Assembly (NCBI RefSeq): GCF_014058425.1
Contig: NZ_CP049366.1
Coordinates: forward strand, 1,922,001-1,986,000
From: Companilactobacillus pabuli
GTDB lineage: Bacteria > Bacillota > Bacilli > Lactobacillales > Lactobacillaceae
Length of the DNA: 64,000 nucleotides
Direction of reading: 5' to 3'
The position numbers and the translations under genes are program-made. Under the pieces are notes generated by a model. The model was not told where the DNA came from. It saw only the letters and a list, made by a program, of their open reading frames with translations, and did no database searches. How positions within the stretch are numbered: position 1 is the first letter of the stretch; every line of letters starts with the position of its first letter. Shown here piece after piece: positions 17,749 through 26,159 of the stretch.

Positions 17749-18195
17749 ATGTCAGATATAAAAATGAAATCCTATCGACCTTTCATTACGAAAAGTTTCT
17801 TCTGGGATTTTCCAACACATTTCAATCTTAAAGAAGTCAGTCAATTTCTCGGCTTAGAAATCGATCCAACGACTAAGTATATTTCTGATAGTGCTAAAAC
17901 TATCATGCGTAACGATGGAATTTACTGGTTATTGCAAAGAAAACATACTGAAAAAATCAGTGCTTTGATTTCTCTAAGCGACTTAGATTTGGACAACCAA
18001 AAAGCTGCCTTAATGGTTACTTTTAAAGATGTCACAGATGCTGAAAAGTCAGAAATTGCTCAAAGACTGTTAGTATTTTTGAAAGATCAAATTTCTCTTC
18101 AAACTATTGAAATCAATCAATTAGATCGTATTGTTCAAGAAAACTTCACAACTAATGGATATAATGTAACAAATAATACATTAAAGAGGAGTTAA
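17749..18195 (+). CDS. Hypothetical protein, possibly GNAT-fold
   Basis: 148 aa, ATG preceded by AGAGGGAA. I do not recognise a named family. The middle part (EKISALISLSDLDLDNQKAALMVTF followed by a helix EIAQRLLVFLKDQ and TIEINQL) has the strand-helix spacing of GNAT acetyltransferases, but no clear acetyl-CoA loop (R/QxxGxG/A) is seen, so activity is doubtful. It sits 20 bases after the YhgE/Pip gene and 5 bases before the YugP-type protease, so the three probably form an operon. Confidence 0.6.
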   Translation: MSDIKMKSYRPFITKSFFWDFPTHFNLKEVSQFLGLEIDPTTKYISDSAKTIMRNDGIYWLLQRKHTEKISALISLSDLDLDNQKAALMVTFKDVTDAEKSEIAQRLLVFLKDQISLQTIEINQLDRIVQENFTTNGYNVTNNTLKRS

Positions 18196-18200
18196 CTTAT

Positions 18201-18899
18201 ATGTACGGATATGGTTACGGTTTTGGTCCCAGCTATTTATTGATAATTATTGGTTTAGTTATCAGTTTGTGGGCATCATGGTACGTCAATCATAATTTCA
18301 AAAAATATGATCAATTCACCAGTCATCACGGAATCAGTGGTGCTGATGCTGCAAGGTTCATTTTGGACAATGCTGGGTTACAAAATATTCAAATCAACAA
18401 AGTCAGTGGTAATTTGACCGATAATTACAATCCTGGTAATAAAACTTTAAATCTTTCTGAATCAACTTATGATTCTACTTCGGTTGCGGCAATTGGGGTT
18501 GCTGCTCACGAATGTGGACATGCGATTCAAGATCAAACTAGTTACGTGCCTATGCGTGTGAGAGCTGCTTTAGTTCCTGCCGTTAATCTTGGTTCTAACG
18601 CTTCTATTCCTTTGATCATCGTTGGTGCCTTGTTAGGTATGAATCATACTTTGATCACAATCGGTATTTGGTTATTCGCCTTAGTTGTTTTATTCCAAGT
18701 AGTTACTTTGCCAGTTGAATTCAATGCTTCTGGTCGTGCTATTAAGATTTTGAGTTCAGGTGAAATGCTCGATAGCGATGAAGTTCCTATGGTTAAGAAA
18801 GTTCTTTTCTCAGCCGCTTTAACTTATGTCGCTGCTGCTATTTCAACTGCTCTACAACTACTACGTTTAATTATTATCTTCGGTGATAATCGTAATTAA
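18201..18899 (+). CDS. YugP-type zinc metallopeptidase, membrane-bound
   Basis: 232 aa, family Zn_peptidase_2. A Tyr/Gly-rich N-terminus leads to membrane helix 1 (LLIIIGLVISLWASWYV). The catalytic HExxH is in AAHECGHAIQDQ (about residue 102), with downstream ligand candidate Glu in PVEFNASGRA. Two more helices and a C-terminal helix follow (NLGSNASIPLIIVGALLG; TIGIWLFALVVLF; LTYVAAAISTALQLLRLI). GAGGAG precedes the ATG. The biological substrate is unknown. It ends at a compact terminator and is the last gene of its operon. Confidence 0.88.
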   Translation: MYGYGYGFGPSYLLIIIGLVISLWASWYVNHNFKKYDQFTSHHGISGADAARFILDNAGLQNIQINKVSGNLTDNYNPGNKTLNLSESTYDSTSVAAIGVAAHECGHAIQDQTSYVPMRVRAALVPAVNLGSNASIPLIIVGALLGMNHTLITIGIWLFALVVLFQVVTLPVEFNASGRAIKILSSGEMLDSDEVPMVKKVLFSAALTYVAAAISTALQLLRLIIIFGDNRN

Positions 18900-18927
18900 A
18901 AAAAGCCTATTATTAGGCTTTTTTATT
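18900..18927 (+). terminator. Intrinsic terminator after the YugP-type gene
   Basis: AAAGCCTA / TAGGCTTT stem with TTTTTT tail. Confidence 0.85.
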
Positions 18928-19010
18928 TTGTTTTAAAACTCTAAAAATTAGATTTTATGAGCATTTTGAAGTAAACTTTCTATTAAGAATAATAGAGGGG
19001 AATTTATTTT

Positions 19011-20477
19011 ATGATTGATATTTGGATCATTTGGCTAATTCTCATTATCTTAATAGTCAATACAATTTCAGCACTGATTACTGTCTTCCACAGGCCTCGT
19101 AATATCGTTACTACTTGGGCTTGGATTTTGGTTCTCGTGTTATTACCAATTGTCGGATTCCTTATATACGCTTTCTTGGGTCGTGGGATTGCTCAAGAAA
19201 AGATCTTCAATATTAGCCGACAAGAACATTACAGTTTAAGCCAACTAAAGAAAATGGCCATAGCTGCTCAAAAGCGTCCTCAAAACGCCTCTCGTTACGA
19301 TGAGACGCGTTATGCCGACCACATAATAAGATTCTTCAACGAGACCGAAGAAGCGCCACTAACGCGTCACAATGAGATTGAACTATTCTTCGATGGGCAA
19401 GAAAAGTTCAAAAATATGTTTGAAGATATCAAAAAAGCCAAAGAAACTGTTCACGTGGAATATTATGCTTTTATCAAGAGTAATATCGGAGACCAGTTCT
19501 TAGACTTACTAACGCAAAAAGCTAAAGAAGGCCTCGAAGTCAGAATCCTCTATGATCCATGGGGTTCTGGTGGAACTAAGCCTAAATACTTTAAGAAATT
19601 CCAAGCTGCTGGTGGTGAAGTTTTACCTTTTATCACTTCTAAAAACGTAATTGCTAAAACTCGTTTGAACTATCACTTGCACAGAAAAATTGTTGTCGTC
19701 GACGGAACTATTGGTTGGATCGGTGGATTCAACGTCGGTGATCAATACGTCAACACCACCGAAAAATTCGGTTATTGGCGCGATACTCACTCAAGAATCT
19801 TTGGTGCCGCCACGTTGTTGTTGCAAGAAAGATTTTTCCGTGACTGGAATGCTTCTCTAGACCGCAACGCCGAACCATTGGAATTCTTGGAAAAGTACTT
19901 CCCATCTGACAAATTCAATACCGATGCCAACTTGCCTATCCAAATTATTTCTGATGGGCCAGATAACCGTGAAGAAATCCTAAAAGATGGTTTCATCGAT
20001 ATGATCGTCAGTGCCAAGAAGAGTGTCTGGATTCAATCACCTTATTTAGTACCTGATGATGCCATGTTCACTGCTTTAACGATTGCTGCAAGATCTGGAG
20101 TCGATGTCAGGATCATGATTCCATGTATGCCAGACCACCCATTTATCTATCGTGCAACGCAATATTATGCTAATTTACTAACGACTTACGGAATCAAAAT
20201 TTACAGTTATCAAAAAGGCTTCTTGCATGCCAAAACATCGGTCTTTGATGATAAAATATGTTCTGTAGGTTCAATGAATCATGACTTCAGAAGTTACTCA
20301 TTAAACTTCGAAGCTAACGCCTTTATTTACGATGCCAAAGTCGCACACCAAATTACTCGTTCCATCAAAAAAGATATGGATGACTCAATTCTTTTGACGC
20401 CAGAAATTATCAAGGAACAAGGTATGTGGCTCCACTTTAAACAAAGATTTTCACGACTCTTATCACCAATTCTGTAG
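19011..20477 (+). CDS. cls: Cardiolipin synthase
   Basis: 488 aa. Two N-terminal membrane helices (IWLILIILIVNTISALITVF; WILVLVLLPIVGFLIYAFLG) anchor a cytosolic pair of phospholipase D domains with HKD motifs at HLHRKIVVVDG (about 222) and FLHAKTSVFDD (about 403), each followed by the usual GS/N segment (GGFNVGD; GSMNHDFRS). It condenses two phosphatidylglycerol molecules into cardiolipin. AGAGGGGA precedes the ATG. Monocistronic between two terminators. Confidence 0.93.
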   Translation: MIDIWIIWLILIILIVNTISALITVFHRPRNIVTTWAWILVLVLLPIVGFLIYAFLGRGIAQEKIFNISRQEHYSLSQLKKMAIAAQKRPQNASRYDETRYADHIIRFFNETEEAPLTRHNEIELFFDGQEKFKNMFEDIKKAKETVHVEYYAFIKSNIGDQFLDLLTQKAKEGLEVRILYDPWGSGGTKPKYFKKFQAAGGEVLPFITSKNVIAKTRLNYHLHRKIVVVDGTIGWIGGFNVGDQYVNTTEKFGYWRDTHSRIFGAATLLLQERFFRDWNASLDRNAEPLEFLEKYFPSDKFNTDANLPIQIISDGPDNREEILKDGFIDMIVSAKKSVWIQSPYLVPDDAMFTALTIAARSGVDVRIMIPCMPDHPFIYRATQYYANLLTTYGIKIYSYQKGFLHAKTSVFDDKICSVGSMNHDFRSYSLNFEANAFIYDAKVAHQITRSIKKDMDDSILLTPEIIKEQGMWLHFKQRFSRLLSPIL

Positions 20478-20487
20478 AGAATATCAC

Positions 20488-20525
20488 AAAAGAGGACCAA
20501 GTTTAACTTGGCCCTCTTATTTTTG
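20488..20525 (+). terminator. Intrinsic terminator after cls
   Basis: AAGAGGACCAAG / CTTGGCCCTCTT stem, then TATTTTTG. Confidence 0.85.
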
Positions 20526-20541
20526 AGAAAGGATAAATTTA

Positions 20542-21273
20542 ATGACTTACTTTATCGTAGTTTTAATCGCCTTATTTGGAGCTTTGATGCGGACTGTTTT
20601 TGGATTCGGTGAAGCTTTAGTTACCATGCCATTACTAGCTTTGATAGCCTTTGACTTACAAACTTCAACCGCCTTGATTGGAGCCTTAGGTTTGATCGTA
20701 GCAGTTCCGGTAGCTTTGAAATATCGCCAACACATCGATTTAGCAACTCTCAAACGACTAGTTATCGGTTCAATTTTGGGGATTCCTGTTGGGATTTTGA
20801 TTATCAAACTCGGTTCTCCACAAATCATCATGAAAGTATTAGGAAGTTTTATCGTAATTTATGGCGTATACAATCTCTATGCTTTAAAACGTCAAAAGAC
20901 TTCTCATTTGAAAATTGGTGACAAATACGATTATCTAGCTGGAATCGTTTCGGGAATCTTGGGTGCTTCATTTAACAGCCACGGCGTCCCCATCGTCGTC
21001 TACGGTACAGCCAAAAAATGGGACGCTGACAAATTGCGTGGCATCTTACAAGGTCATTTCGTCTGTGTCGGCAGTTTAGTTGTCTTGAGTCAACTGGCCT
21101 CTGGCATGTGGAATATTGAAGTCGTCAAACTATTAGCGATGGTTATTCCTTTGTTGTTAATCGTGATACCACTAGGAAATTGGATCAATTCAAAAATCGA
21201 CAGCCAGCATTTTACTAAGTACGTTTATATAGTCTTGATTATCTTTGGATTAATTTTGTTGCTAAAACGTTGA
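20542..21273 (+). CDS. TauE/SafE-family sulfite/anion exporter
   Basis: 243 aa with about eight membrane helices in two repeats, the TauE/SafE layout. The family motif region FGEALVTMPLLALI follows the first helix, and the second half begins GIVSGILGASFNSHGVPIVVYG, the usual duplicated GxxxGxxG element. The family exports sulfite or organosulfonates, but the substrate cannot be read from sequence. GAGAAAGGA is nine bases before the ATG. It begins right after the cls terminator and is likely a single gene. Confidence 0.85.
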   Translation: MTYFIVVLIALFGALMRTVFGFGEALVTMPLLALIAFDLQTSTALIGALGLIVAVPVALKYRQHIDLATLKRLVIGSILGIPVGILIIKLGSPQIIMKVLGSFIVIYGVYNLYALKRQKTSHLKIGDKYDYLAGIVSGILGASFNSHGVPIVVYGTAKKWDADKLRGILQGHFVCVGSLVVLSQLASGMWNIEVVKLLAMVIPLLLIVIPLGNWINSKIDSQHFTKYVYIVLIIFGLILLLKR

Positions 21274-21341
21274 TTTTTTGTAGTTAGAAATTTCTCTTTA
21301 CGATATACTTACTGCACAATTTATTGTAAAAGGGGAAAATT

Positions 21342-21677
21342 ATGAACGAAACTGGAAGAGCTGTACCAAATGAAATCAAAGGTTGGAACTGGGGAGCCTT
21401 TATGTTTAATTTTATCTGGGGAATTGGTAACAAAACCTATTTACCACTACTCTGCTTAATTCCAATTTTTAATATTTTTTGGATATTCGTCGTTGGATTT
21501 AAGGGCAACACTTGGGCGTGGCAAAAAGGTAACTACAGTGATGTAGAAACTTTTAAAGCGGTTCAAGCAACTTGGAATCGTGCTGGAATATTCCAATTCG
21601 CTCTTGTCGTATTAGTAGTACTTCTTTACTTCTTCATCTTTGCAGCAATGATTGGTTCACTTTTATCTGATTATTAA
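21342..21677 (+). CDS. Small membrane protein (GWNWGAF motif)
   Basis: 111 aa; ribosome site AAGGGG before the ATG. N-terminal cytosolic stretch NEIKGWNWGAFMFNFIWGIGNKTYLPL, then two or three hydrophobic helices (LLCLIPIFNIFWIFVVGF; FQFALVVLVVLLYFFIFAAM) separated by GNTWAWQKGNYSDVETFKAVQATWNRAG. I recognise this as a widespread uncharacterised Firmicutes family but cannot give a function. A promoter-like TTTACGATATACT lies just upstream, and a strong terminator follows. Confidence 0.7.
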   Translation: MNETGRAVPNEIKGWNWGAFMFNFIWGIGNKTYLPLLCLIPIFNIFWIFVVGFKGNTWAWQKGNYSDVETFKAVQATWNRAGIFQFALVVLVVLLYFFIFAAMIGSLLSDY

Positions 21678-21679
21678 CA

Positions 21680-21728
21680 AAAAGGACTTCACCAGAATGT
21701 GTCTTACACTCTAGTGAAGTCCTTTTTT
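21680..21728. terminator. Bidirectional intrinsic terminator
   Basis: AAAAGGACTTCAC / GTGAAGTCCTTTT stem (with CCAGAATGTG/ACACTCTAG inner pairing), T-runs at both sides; shared with the convergent small membrane protein gene. Confidence 0.85.
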
Positions 21729-21741
21729 GATAGAATAAAAC

Positions 21742-22005
21742 TTATTCATATATTCGATTAACGACTCTTTGATGATATAAATCGTTTCCTTGTCCCCAGA
21801 AAATAAAGCTTAGTGAAACGTATACGACTGCCAAAATGACGTTTAAAATATCAAATTTCATGTAATTAGTCAACATTAAACTAATTATGAAAATAATTGA
21901 AATTACTGGTTCGATAGCTCCCAACCAAACGTGTGAATTATTTGCTAAAACATATTTCTCAAGGATCAGAGACGTAATAGAACCTATAACAAAAATAATA
22001 CCCAT
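21742..22005 (-). CDS. Small hypothetical membrane protein
   Basis: 87 aa with three hydrophobic helices (MGIIFVIGSITSLILEKYVLA; HVWLGAIEPVISIIFIISLML; DILNVILAVVYVSLSFIFWGQ) and a basic C-terminus. GGGGGTG lies eight bases before the ATG, which supports it as a real gene. I do not recognise the family. Divergent from the HhH glycosylase gene. Confidence 0.6.
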   Translation of the reverse strand: MGIIFVIGSITSLILEKYVLANNSHVWLGAIEPVISIIFIISLMLTNYMKFDILNVILAVVYVSLSFIFWGQGNDLYHQRVVNRIYE

Positions 22006-22082
22006 AATAATTACACCCCCATAATTAATCAGCGTATATTATCGTATCACAATTATTTTTCTGAAATAATCGCAAAAGCTTA

Positions 22083-22096
22083 TGAAAACGTATTCA
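22083..22096. promoter_or_regulatory. Possible cre site
   Basis: TGAAAACGTATTCA differs from the cre consensus TGWNANCGNTNWCA at one fixed position. It lies between two divergent genes; which one it would control is unclear. Confidence 0.3.
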
Positions 22097-22157
22097 AGAG
22101 TAAATACACCCTTTTTCCGTCAACATATTAGATAATTAATCTTTGGGGGAAATGACT

Positions 22158-22808
22158 TTGTACACACAAATTGATATTTATGAACTACTAAACTTACTTA
22201 CTAAAAAACTCGGACCACAAAATTGGTGGCCAGCTGAAAAAACTGAAGAAATGCTTTCAGGAATGATTTTAATTCAAAATACTAACTCAAAAAATGTCGC
22301 TAAATCATTAGATAATCTCAAAAAAGCAACCAATTTTGAAGCTGATAAAATTTTGCAATTATCCTCTGCTGATTTAGAACAACTGATCCAACCTAGTGGC
22401 TTTTTCCACAATAAGGCTATCTACTTACGTTCACTTTTAACAGCCTACGTGAATGATTTCGATGAATGGGAAAAGCTCCCTACTAATCTTCTTCGCAAAA
22501 AACTACTGGCTCTCAAAGGTATCGGCAACGAAACAGCTGACGTGTTACTGCTCTACTACTTCCATCGTCCTGTCTTTGTAGCCGACAACTATGCCATGAA
22601 ACTCTTCACTCAACTGCATACTTTTACAAAACGGCCCACTTATATGCAACTCAAAAATTCCGTCCAAAAGGACTTCAAAATGGATTCTAAACAAGCTGAA
22701 GAATTGCACGCTTTAATTGATGAATTCGGTAAACTCAAGAGTGATTATTTCCGTGATTACCAACTATTATTACCGAATTTAACGTCCCATAATTCCATAA
22801 AAGAATAA
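22158..22808 (+). CDS. HhH-GPD DNA glycosylase, endonuclease III-like (MagIII-type)
   Basis: 216 aa from TTG 22158, chosen because GGGGGA is seven bases upstream; the ATG six bases earlier is too close to it. The helix-hairpin-helix is LLALKGIGNETADVLLLYYF and the catalytic Asp is in VFVADNYAMKLF (about residue 141). The Lys of bifunctional endonuclease III (GVGRKTA) is replaced by Glu (GIGNETA), and the C-terminal four-Cys iron-sulfur cluster is absent. This is the pattern of monofunctional glycosylases such as 3-methyladenine glycosylase III. It probably removes alkylated bases. Its 3' end overlaps the convergent tetR gene by 30 bases. Confidence 0.82.
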   Translation: MYTQIDIYELLNLLTKKLGPQNWWPAEKTEEMLSGMILIQNTNSKNVAKSLDNLKKATNFEADKILQLSSADLEQLIQPSGFFHNKAIYLRSLLTAYVNDFDEWEKLPTNLLRKKLLALKGIGNETADVLLLYYFHRPVFVADNYAMKLFTQLHTFTKRPTYMQLKNSVQKDFKMDSKQAEELHALIDEFGKLKSDYFRDYQLLLPNLTSHNSIKE

Positions 22809-23372
22809 GTGAATAATATCCTTCTCGTGATTTTTTAAGGCAACAACACCATTTTCTTTAGCATTCATTGAATAATTAATAAATAAATCTAAGAAAATCA
22901 TTGCGCCTTCATTAGTTACTTCATCGCTTATAACCCCTTCTTGACGACCTTGATCTAGCAGTTTAAACCAGAAATTACGTTTGTATTGATTGTAGACTTT
23001 CACTACACTAGTATCACCATTTCGACTACTGAATTCCTTTTGTAAAAATACTACGAAATCATCATTGATACCATCAGCCAAACTCGAACTACTACTCATC
23101 ATTACTTTCATTTTTTCGACGAATGATTGTGAATCATCATCTAGTAATTTGTCGTATTCTGAATAACCATCAATAATTAATTTAATAATAACTGCTCGTC
23201 CTAGAACTACCTTGCTTGGAAAATATTTATACAACGTCACTTGAGAAGACCTCGCCTCTTTAGCAATATGTGCTATTGAGGCTTTTTTGTAACCTTTTTC
23301 TAAGAAAACTTTAGTCGCCGCTTCTAAAATTGTCTGCTTTTTATCTTTCTTACGTTCTAAATTATTAGTCAT
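22779..23372 (-). CDS. TetR/AcrR-family transcriptional regulator
   Basis: 197 aa. Residues 10-60 hold the DNA-binding domain (KKQTILEAATKVFLEKGYKKASIAHIAKEARSSQVTLYKYFPSK), followed by a variable ligand domain with no recognised effector. It is divergent from an ABC exporter pair (23567-26093), whose promoter contains a 14-base palindrome, so it probably represses that operon and itself until a toxic compound is bound. Confidence 0.9.
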   Translation of the reverse strand: MTNNLERKKDKKQTILEAATKVFLEKGYKKASIAHIAKEARSSQVTLYKYFPSKVVLGRAVIIKLIIDGYSEYDKLLDDDSQSFVEKMKVMMSSSSSLADGINDDFVVFLQKEFSSRNGDTSVVKVYNQYKRNFWFKLLDQGRQEGVISDEVTNEGAMIFLDLFINYSMNAKENGVVALKNHEKDIIHLFFYGIMGR

Positions 23373-23480
23373 GATAAATTCCTCAAAAAAATTTTTATTA
23401 AATATTTCAGTTTTTGGCTTAATCTATCAATCTTTTTAAAATCGACTCCCAAAATAGTTCAAAAGCCCATTATTCCGCGA

Positions 23481-23531
23481 TTGACAAGCATAATACCCAG
23501 CTTTAATATACTCGGTAAATAGTGAACTATT
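23481..23531 (+). promoter_or_regulatory. Promoter and likely TetR operator for the ABC exporter
   Basis: TTGACA (23481-23486), 17 bases, TAATAT (23504-23509). Just downstream AATAGTGAACTATT (23518-23531) is an inverted repeat with 6-bp arms, and a half-site AATAGTTC occurs near 23453. The location over the start point fits repression. Confidence 0.6.
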
Positions 23532-23566
23532 CAAGAATTATATTTCATTTTTAGAGGTAATTTATT

Positions 23567-24487
23567 ATGTTTAATCAACCAAAACCAACTTTGCATATCG
23601 ATCATCTTCAAAAGAGATTCGGTAAATTCCAAGCTTTAAAAAATATCACTTTTGATATTTATCCCGGGGAAGTCTTTGGATTTATCGGACCTAATGGTGC
23701 CGGGAAATCAACCACAATTCGAACTCTTCTCGGAATTCTGCGGGCTTCTGGTGGTAAAGCAACAATCTTTGGACGTGATGTTTTCAAAGATGCTGTTAAA
23801 ATTCATCAACATCTAGCCTATGTCCCCGGTGATGTTTACTTGTGGCCTAATCTGACTGGTGGTGAAATCATCGATCTGTTTTTAAAACTCAGTCACAATC
23901 GCCACACTCAAAAAACTGACGAGTTAATTAAAAGATTCCAACTCGACCCTACTAAGAAAGCTCGTACTTATTCAAAAGGTAATCGTCAAAAAGTTGCCTT
24001 GATCGCAGCCTTGTCGACAGAAGCTCAATTATATATTTTCGATGAGCCTACTTCCGGATTAGATCCTTTGAATGAAGAAGTTTTCCAACAAGAAGTGCTC
24101 AAGCTCAAACAAGCTGGCAAAGCCGTTTTATTGTCGAGTCACATCTTATCCGAAGTAGAAAAAATGTGTGATCGAATCGGTATTATCCGTAACGGTGAAA
24201 TCGTCGAGACTGGTACATTAGAGCAAATGAGACATCTGACTAGAACTGTTATCAAAGTCCAAACTGCCGAACCTACTCCCGAATTGCCAACTTTAATCGG
24301 TGTCCATAACGTCGTTACGGAAAATAACGGTAGTCAAACTCTAGCTGTCGATTCGGAACATTTAGATGCCGTGATGGATTACCTATCTAAAAAACAAATC
24401 CTCTCTATCCAAGCCACACCACCAACTCTAGAAGATTTATTCCTTCGTTATTATGATTCCAACGAGGTGGATCAACATGCAAACTAA
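23567..24487 (+). CDS. ABC transporter ATP-binding protein (antibiotic exporter type)
   Basis: 306 aa. Walker A in FIGPNGAGKSTTIRTLLG (about residue 45), signature in TYSKGNRQKVALIAAL, Walker B in LYIFDEPTSGLDP, and switch His in LLSSHILSEVEKMCD, then an accessory C-terminal region. The family includes polyketide-antibiotic (tetronasin-type) exporters. Its stop overlaps the permease start by 11 bases, so the two are translationally coupled. Probably controlled by the divergent TetR protein. Confidence 0.92.
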   Translation: MFNQPKPTLHIDHLQKRFGKFQALKNITFDIYPGEVFGFIGPNGAGKSTTIRTLLGILRASGGKATIFGRDVFKDAVKIHQHLAYVPGDVYLWPNLTGGEIIDLFLKLSHNRHTQKTDELIKRFQLDPTKKARTYSKGNRQKVALIAALSTEAQLYIFDEPTSGLDPLNEEVFQQEVLKLKQAGKAVLLSSHILSEVEKMCDRIGIIRNGEIVETGTLEQMRHLTRTVIKVQTAEPTPELPTLIGVHNVVTENNGSQTLAVDSEHLDAVMDYLSKKQILSIQATPPTLEDLFLRYYDSNEVDQHAN

Positions 24488-26093
24488 ACGATTTCAAAAA
24501 ACTCTTTTCTTAACCAAATTTAATTTCAAACGTGATTGGCTCAAACTATCACTCTGGGCTTTAGTCCTAATAACTCTATTCGTCGGTGTTGCTGGCAAAT
24601 TCACTAGTCTTTATGGTTCAAAAGCCGGTATCGACCAAATTGTTAAAACTCTCAAAACACCAGCAATGGTCTCCCTCTTTGGGAAAATGCCTCAAGGTCC
24701 TTACACTAGTGCTGACGTCTTTGCGGCTGAAATGACCGTCTTTATGGCTATCTTCGCCGTTATTATGAACTACTACTTCGTAATCAAAAATACCCGTGGC
24801 GAAGAGGAATCTGGTGTTTTAGAACTGATTCAAGCGCACGCAGTCGGTCGGATGTCGCATTTAGCAGCGGTCTTGATTGAAAGCTTCGTTTTAAATTTTG
24901 GCATTGGTCTGATTTACGCCATTGGATTACAATTTGCCGGTTTAGCCGGAACTGATACTAATGGTAATTTCTTATTGGGGATCGGATTAGGTGCGGCTGG
25001 CTTCATGTTCGCTACTGTGGCCGCCGTGATAGCTCAGTTGAGTGACAACTCCCGTTCCGCAACGATACTCGCTTATTTAATTTTTGCGGTAATGTACATC
25101 GCTAGAATGATATCCGACGTAACGCATCCCAAATATACTTGGTTTGTCCCTTTAGGTTGGGTCGAAAAGTTCTCAACTTATCAAGATAACAACTGGTTAC
25201 CAGTCCTTTTCATGCTCGTAGTTTCAACGATTTTGATAATCCTAGCCTTTTATCTCAACGGACATCGTGACATCGGTTCTGGCTTGATTGCCACTAGACC
25301 AGGCCGAAAAAACGCCAGTGTCTTCTTACGTGGACCAATTTCACTATTGTGGCGCCTCAATCGAATCAGCATTTTAGTTTGGTTCTTCGGAATTATGATT
25401 TTAGGCATGACTTATGGTTCAATTTTTAACACTATCGGAGATATTCTCAAAACTAACCCGATGTTTAGTCAATTATTAGATACCAAAGCCATTGACACTG
25501 CTAATTTATTGTTAATCAAACAGTTCATTGGTGTTTTGATTATTGTCTTCGCTGTTTTAGCTTTGATTCCTGGTATTTCTCTCATCAATTATTTAAAAAA
25601 TGGCGAAAACAAGGGCTATCTAGAAATTATTCATTCAAAACCTACTAGTCGTCTCAGACTATTTTCTTCTGTAACTTTGATTGCATTCATTACTAGTATT
25701 GCGGTTCTATTCGCTGGCATTTTGGGATTATACCTTGGTGGTAACGCCGTTATGGAACAACCTTTGAAATTTGATCTCTTCTGGAATTGTTTCATCGGCT
25801 ACTTGTCTCCAACTCTAATCATGCTTGGTATTTCAACTTGTCTATTAGGTTGGATGCCTAAATTAGTCAGTTTAAATTATGGATATTTAATCGTCGGATT
25901 CTTTGTAAAATACTTCGGCAAACTATTAAAATTACCTGATTGGACCGAAAAAATCACACCTTTTGGGTTCATCGATAAGGTTCCCGTTCATAATTTTGAC
26001 ATGGCAACTTTTGGGTGGCAGTTACTCATCGCCGCTATTTTAATCGTTGTCGGTTATCTTGGTTACCGCAGACGTGACTTAATTACCGGCTAG
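24477..26093 (+). CDS. ABC transporter permease, TnrB/polyketide-exporter type
   Basis: 538 aa from ATG 24477, with GAGGTGG seven bases upstream inside the ATPase gene. About twelve membrane helices in two halves (first starting LSLWALVLITLFVGVAG, second RISILVWFFGIMILGMTYGSIF), the layout of the 'exporter of polyketide antibiotics' family. It pairs with the preceding ATPase to export a hydrophobic drug or peptide; the substrate is unknown. Confidence 0.85.
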   Translation: MQTKRFQKTLFLTKFNFKRDWLKLSLWALVLITLFVGVAGKFTSLYGSKAGIDQIVKTLKTPAMVSLFGKMPQGPYTSADVFAAEMTVFMAIFAVIMNYYFVIKNTRGEEESGVLELIQAHAVGRMSHLAAVLIESFVLNFGIGLIYAIGLQFAGLAGTDTNGNFLLGIGLGAAGFMFATVAAVIAQLSDNSRSATILAYLIFAVMYIARMISDVTHPKYTWFVPLGWVEKFSTYQDNNWLPVLFMLVVSTILIILAFYLNGHRDIGSGLIATRPGRKNASVFLRGPISLLWRLNRISILVWFFGIMILGMTYGSIFNTIGDILKTNPMFSQLLDTKAIDTANLLLIKQFIGVLIIVFAVLALIPGISLINYLKNGENKGYLEIIHSKPTSRLRLFSSVTLIAFITSIAVLFAGILGLYLGGNAVMEQPLKFDLFWNCFIGYLSPTLIMLGISTCLLGWMPKLVSLNYGYLIVGFFVKYFGKLLKLPDWTEKITPFGFIDKVPVHNFDMATFGWQLLIAAILIVVGYLGYRRRDLITG

Positions 26094-26159
26094 TTAATTG
26101 CGCAACCGTTTGCAGTGATTTATCATTTAGGTAACTTTAGTAGTTGAAAGGATGATTAG

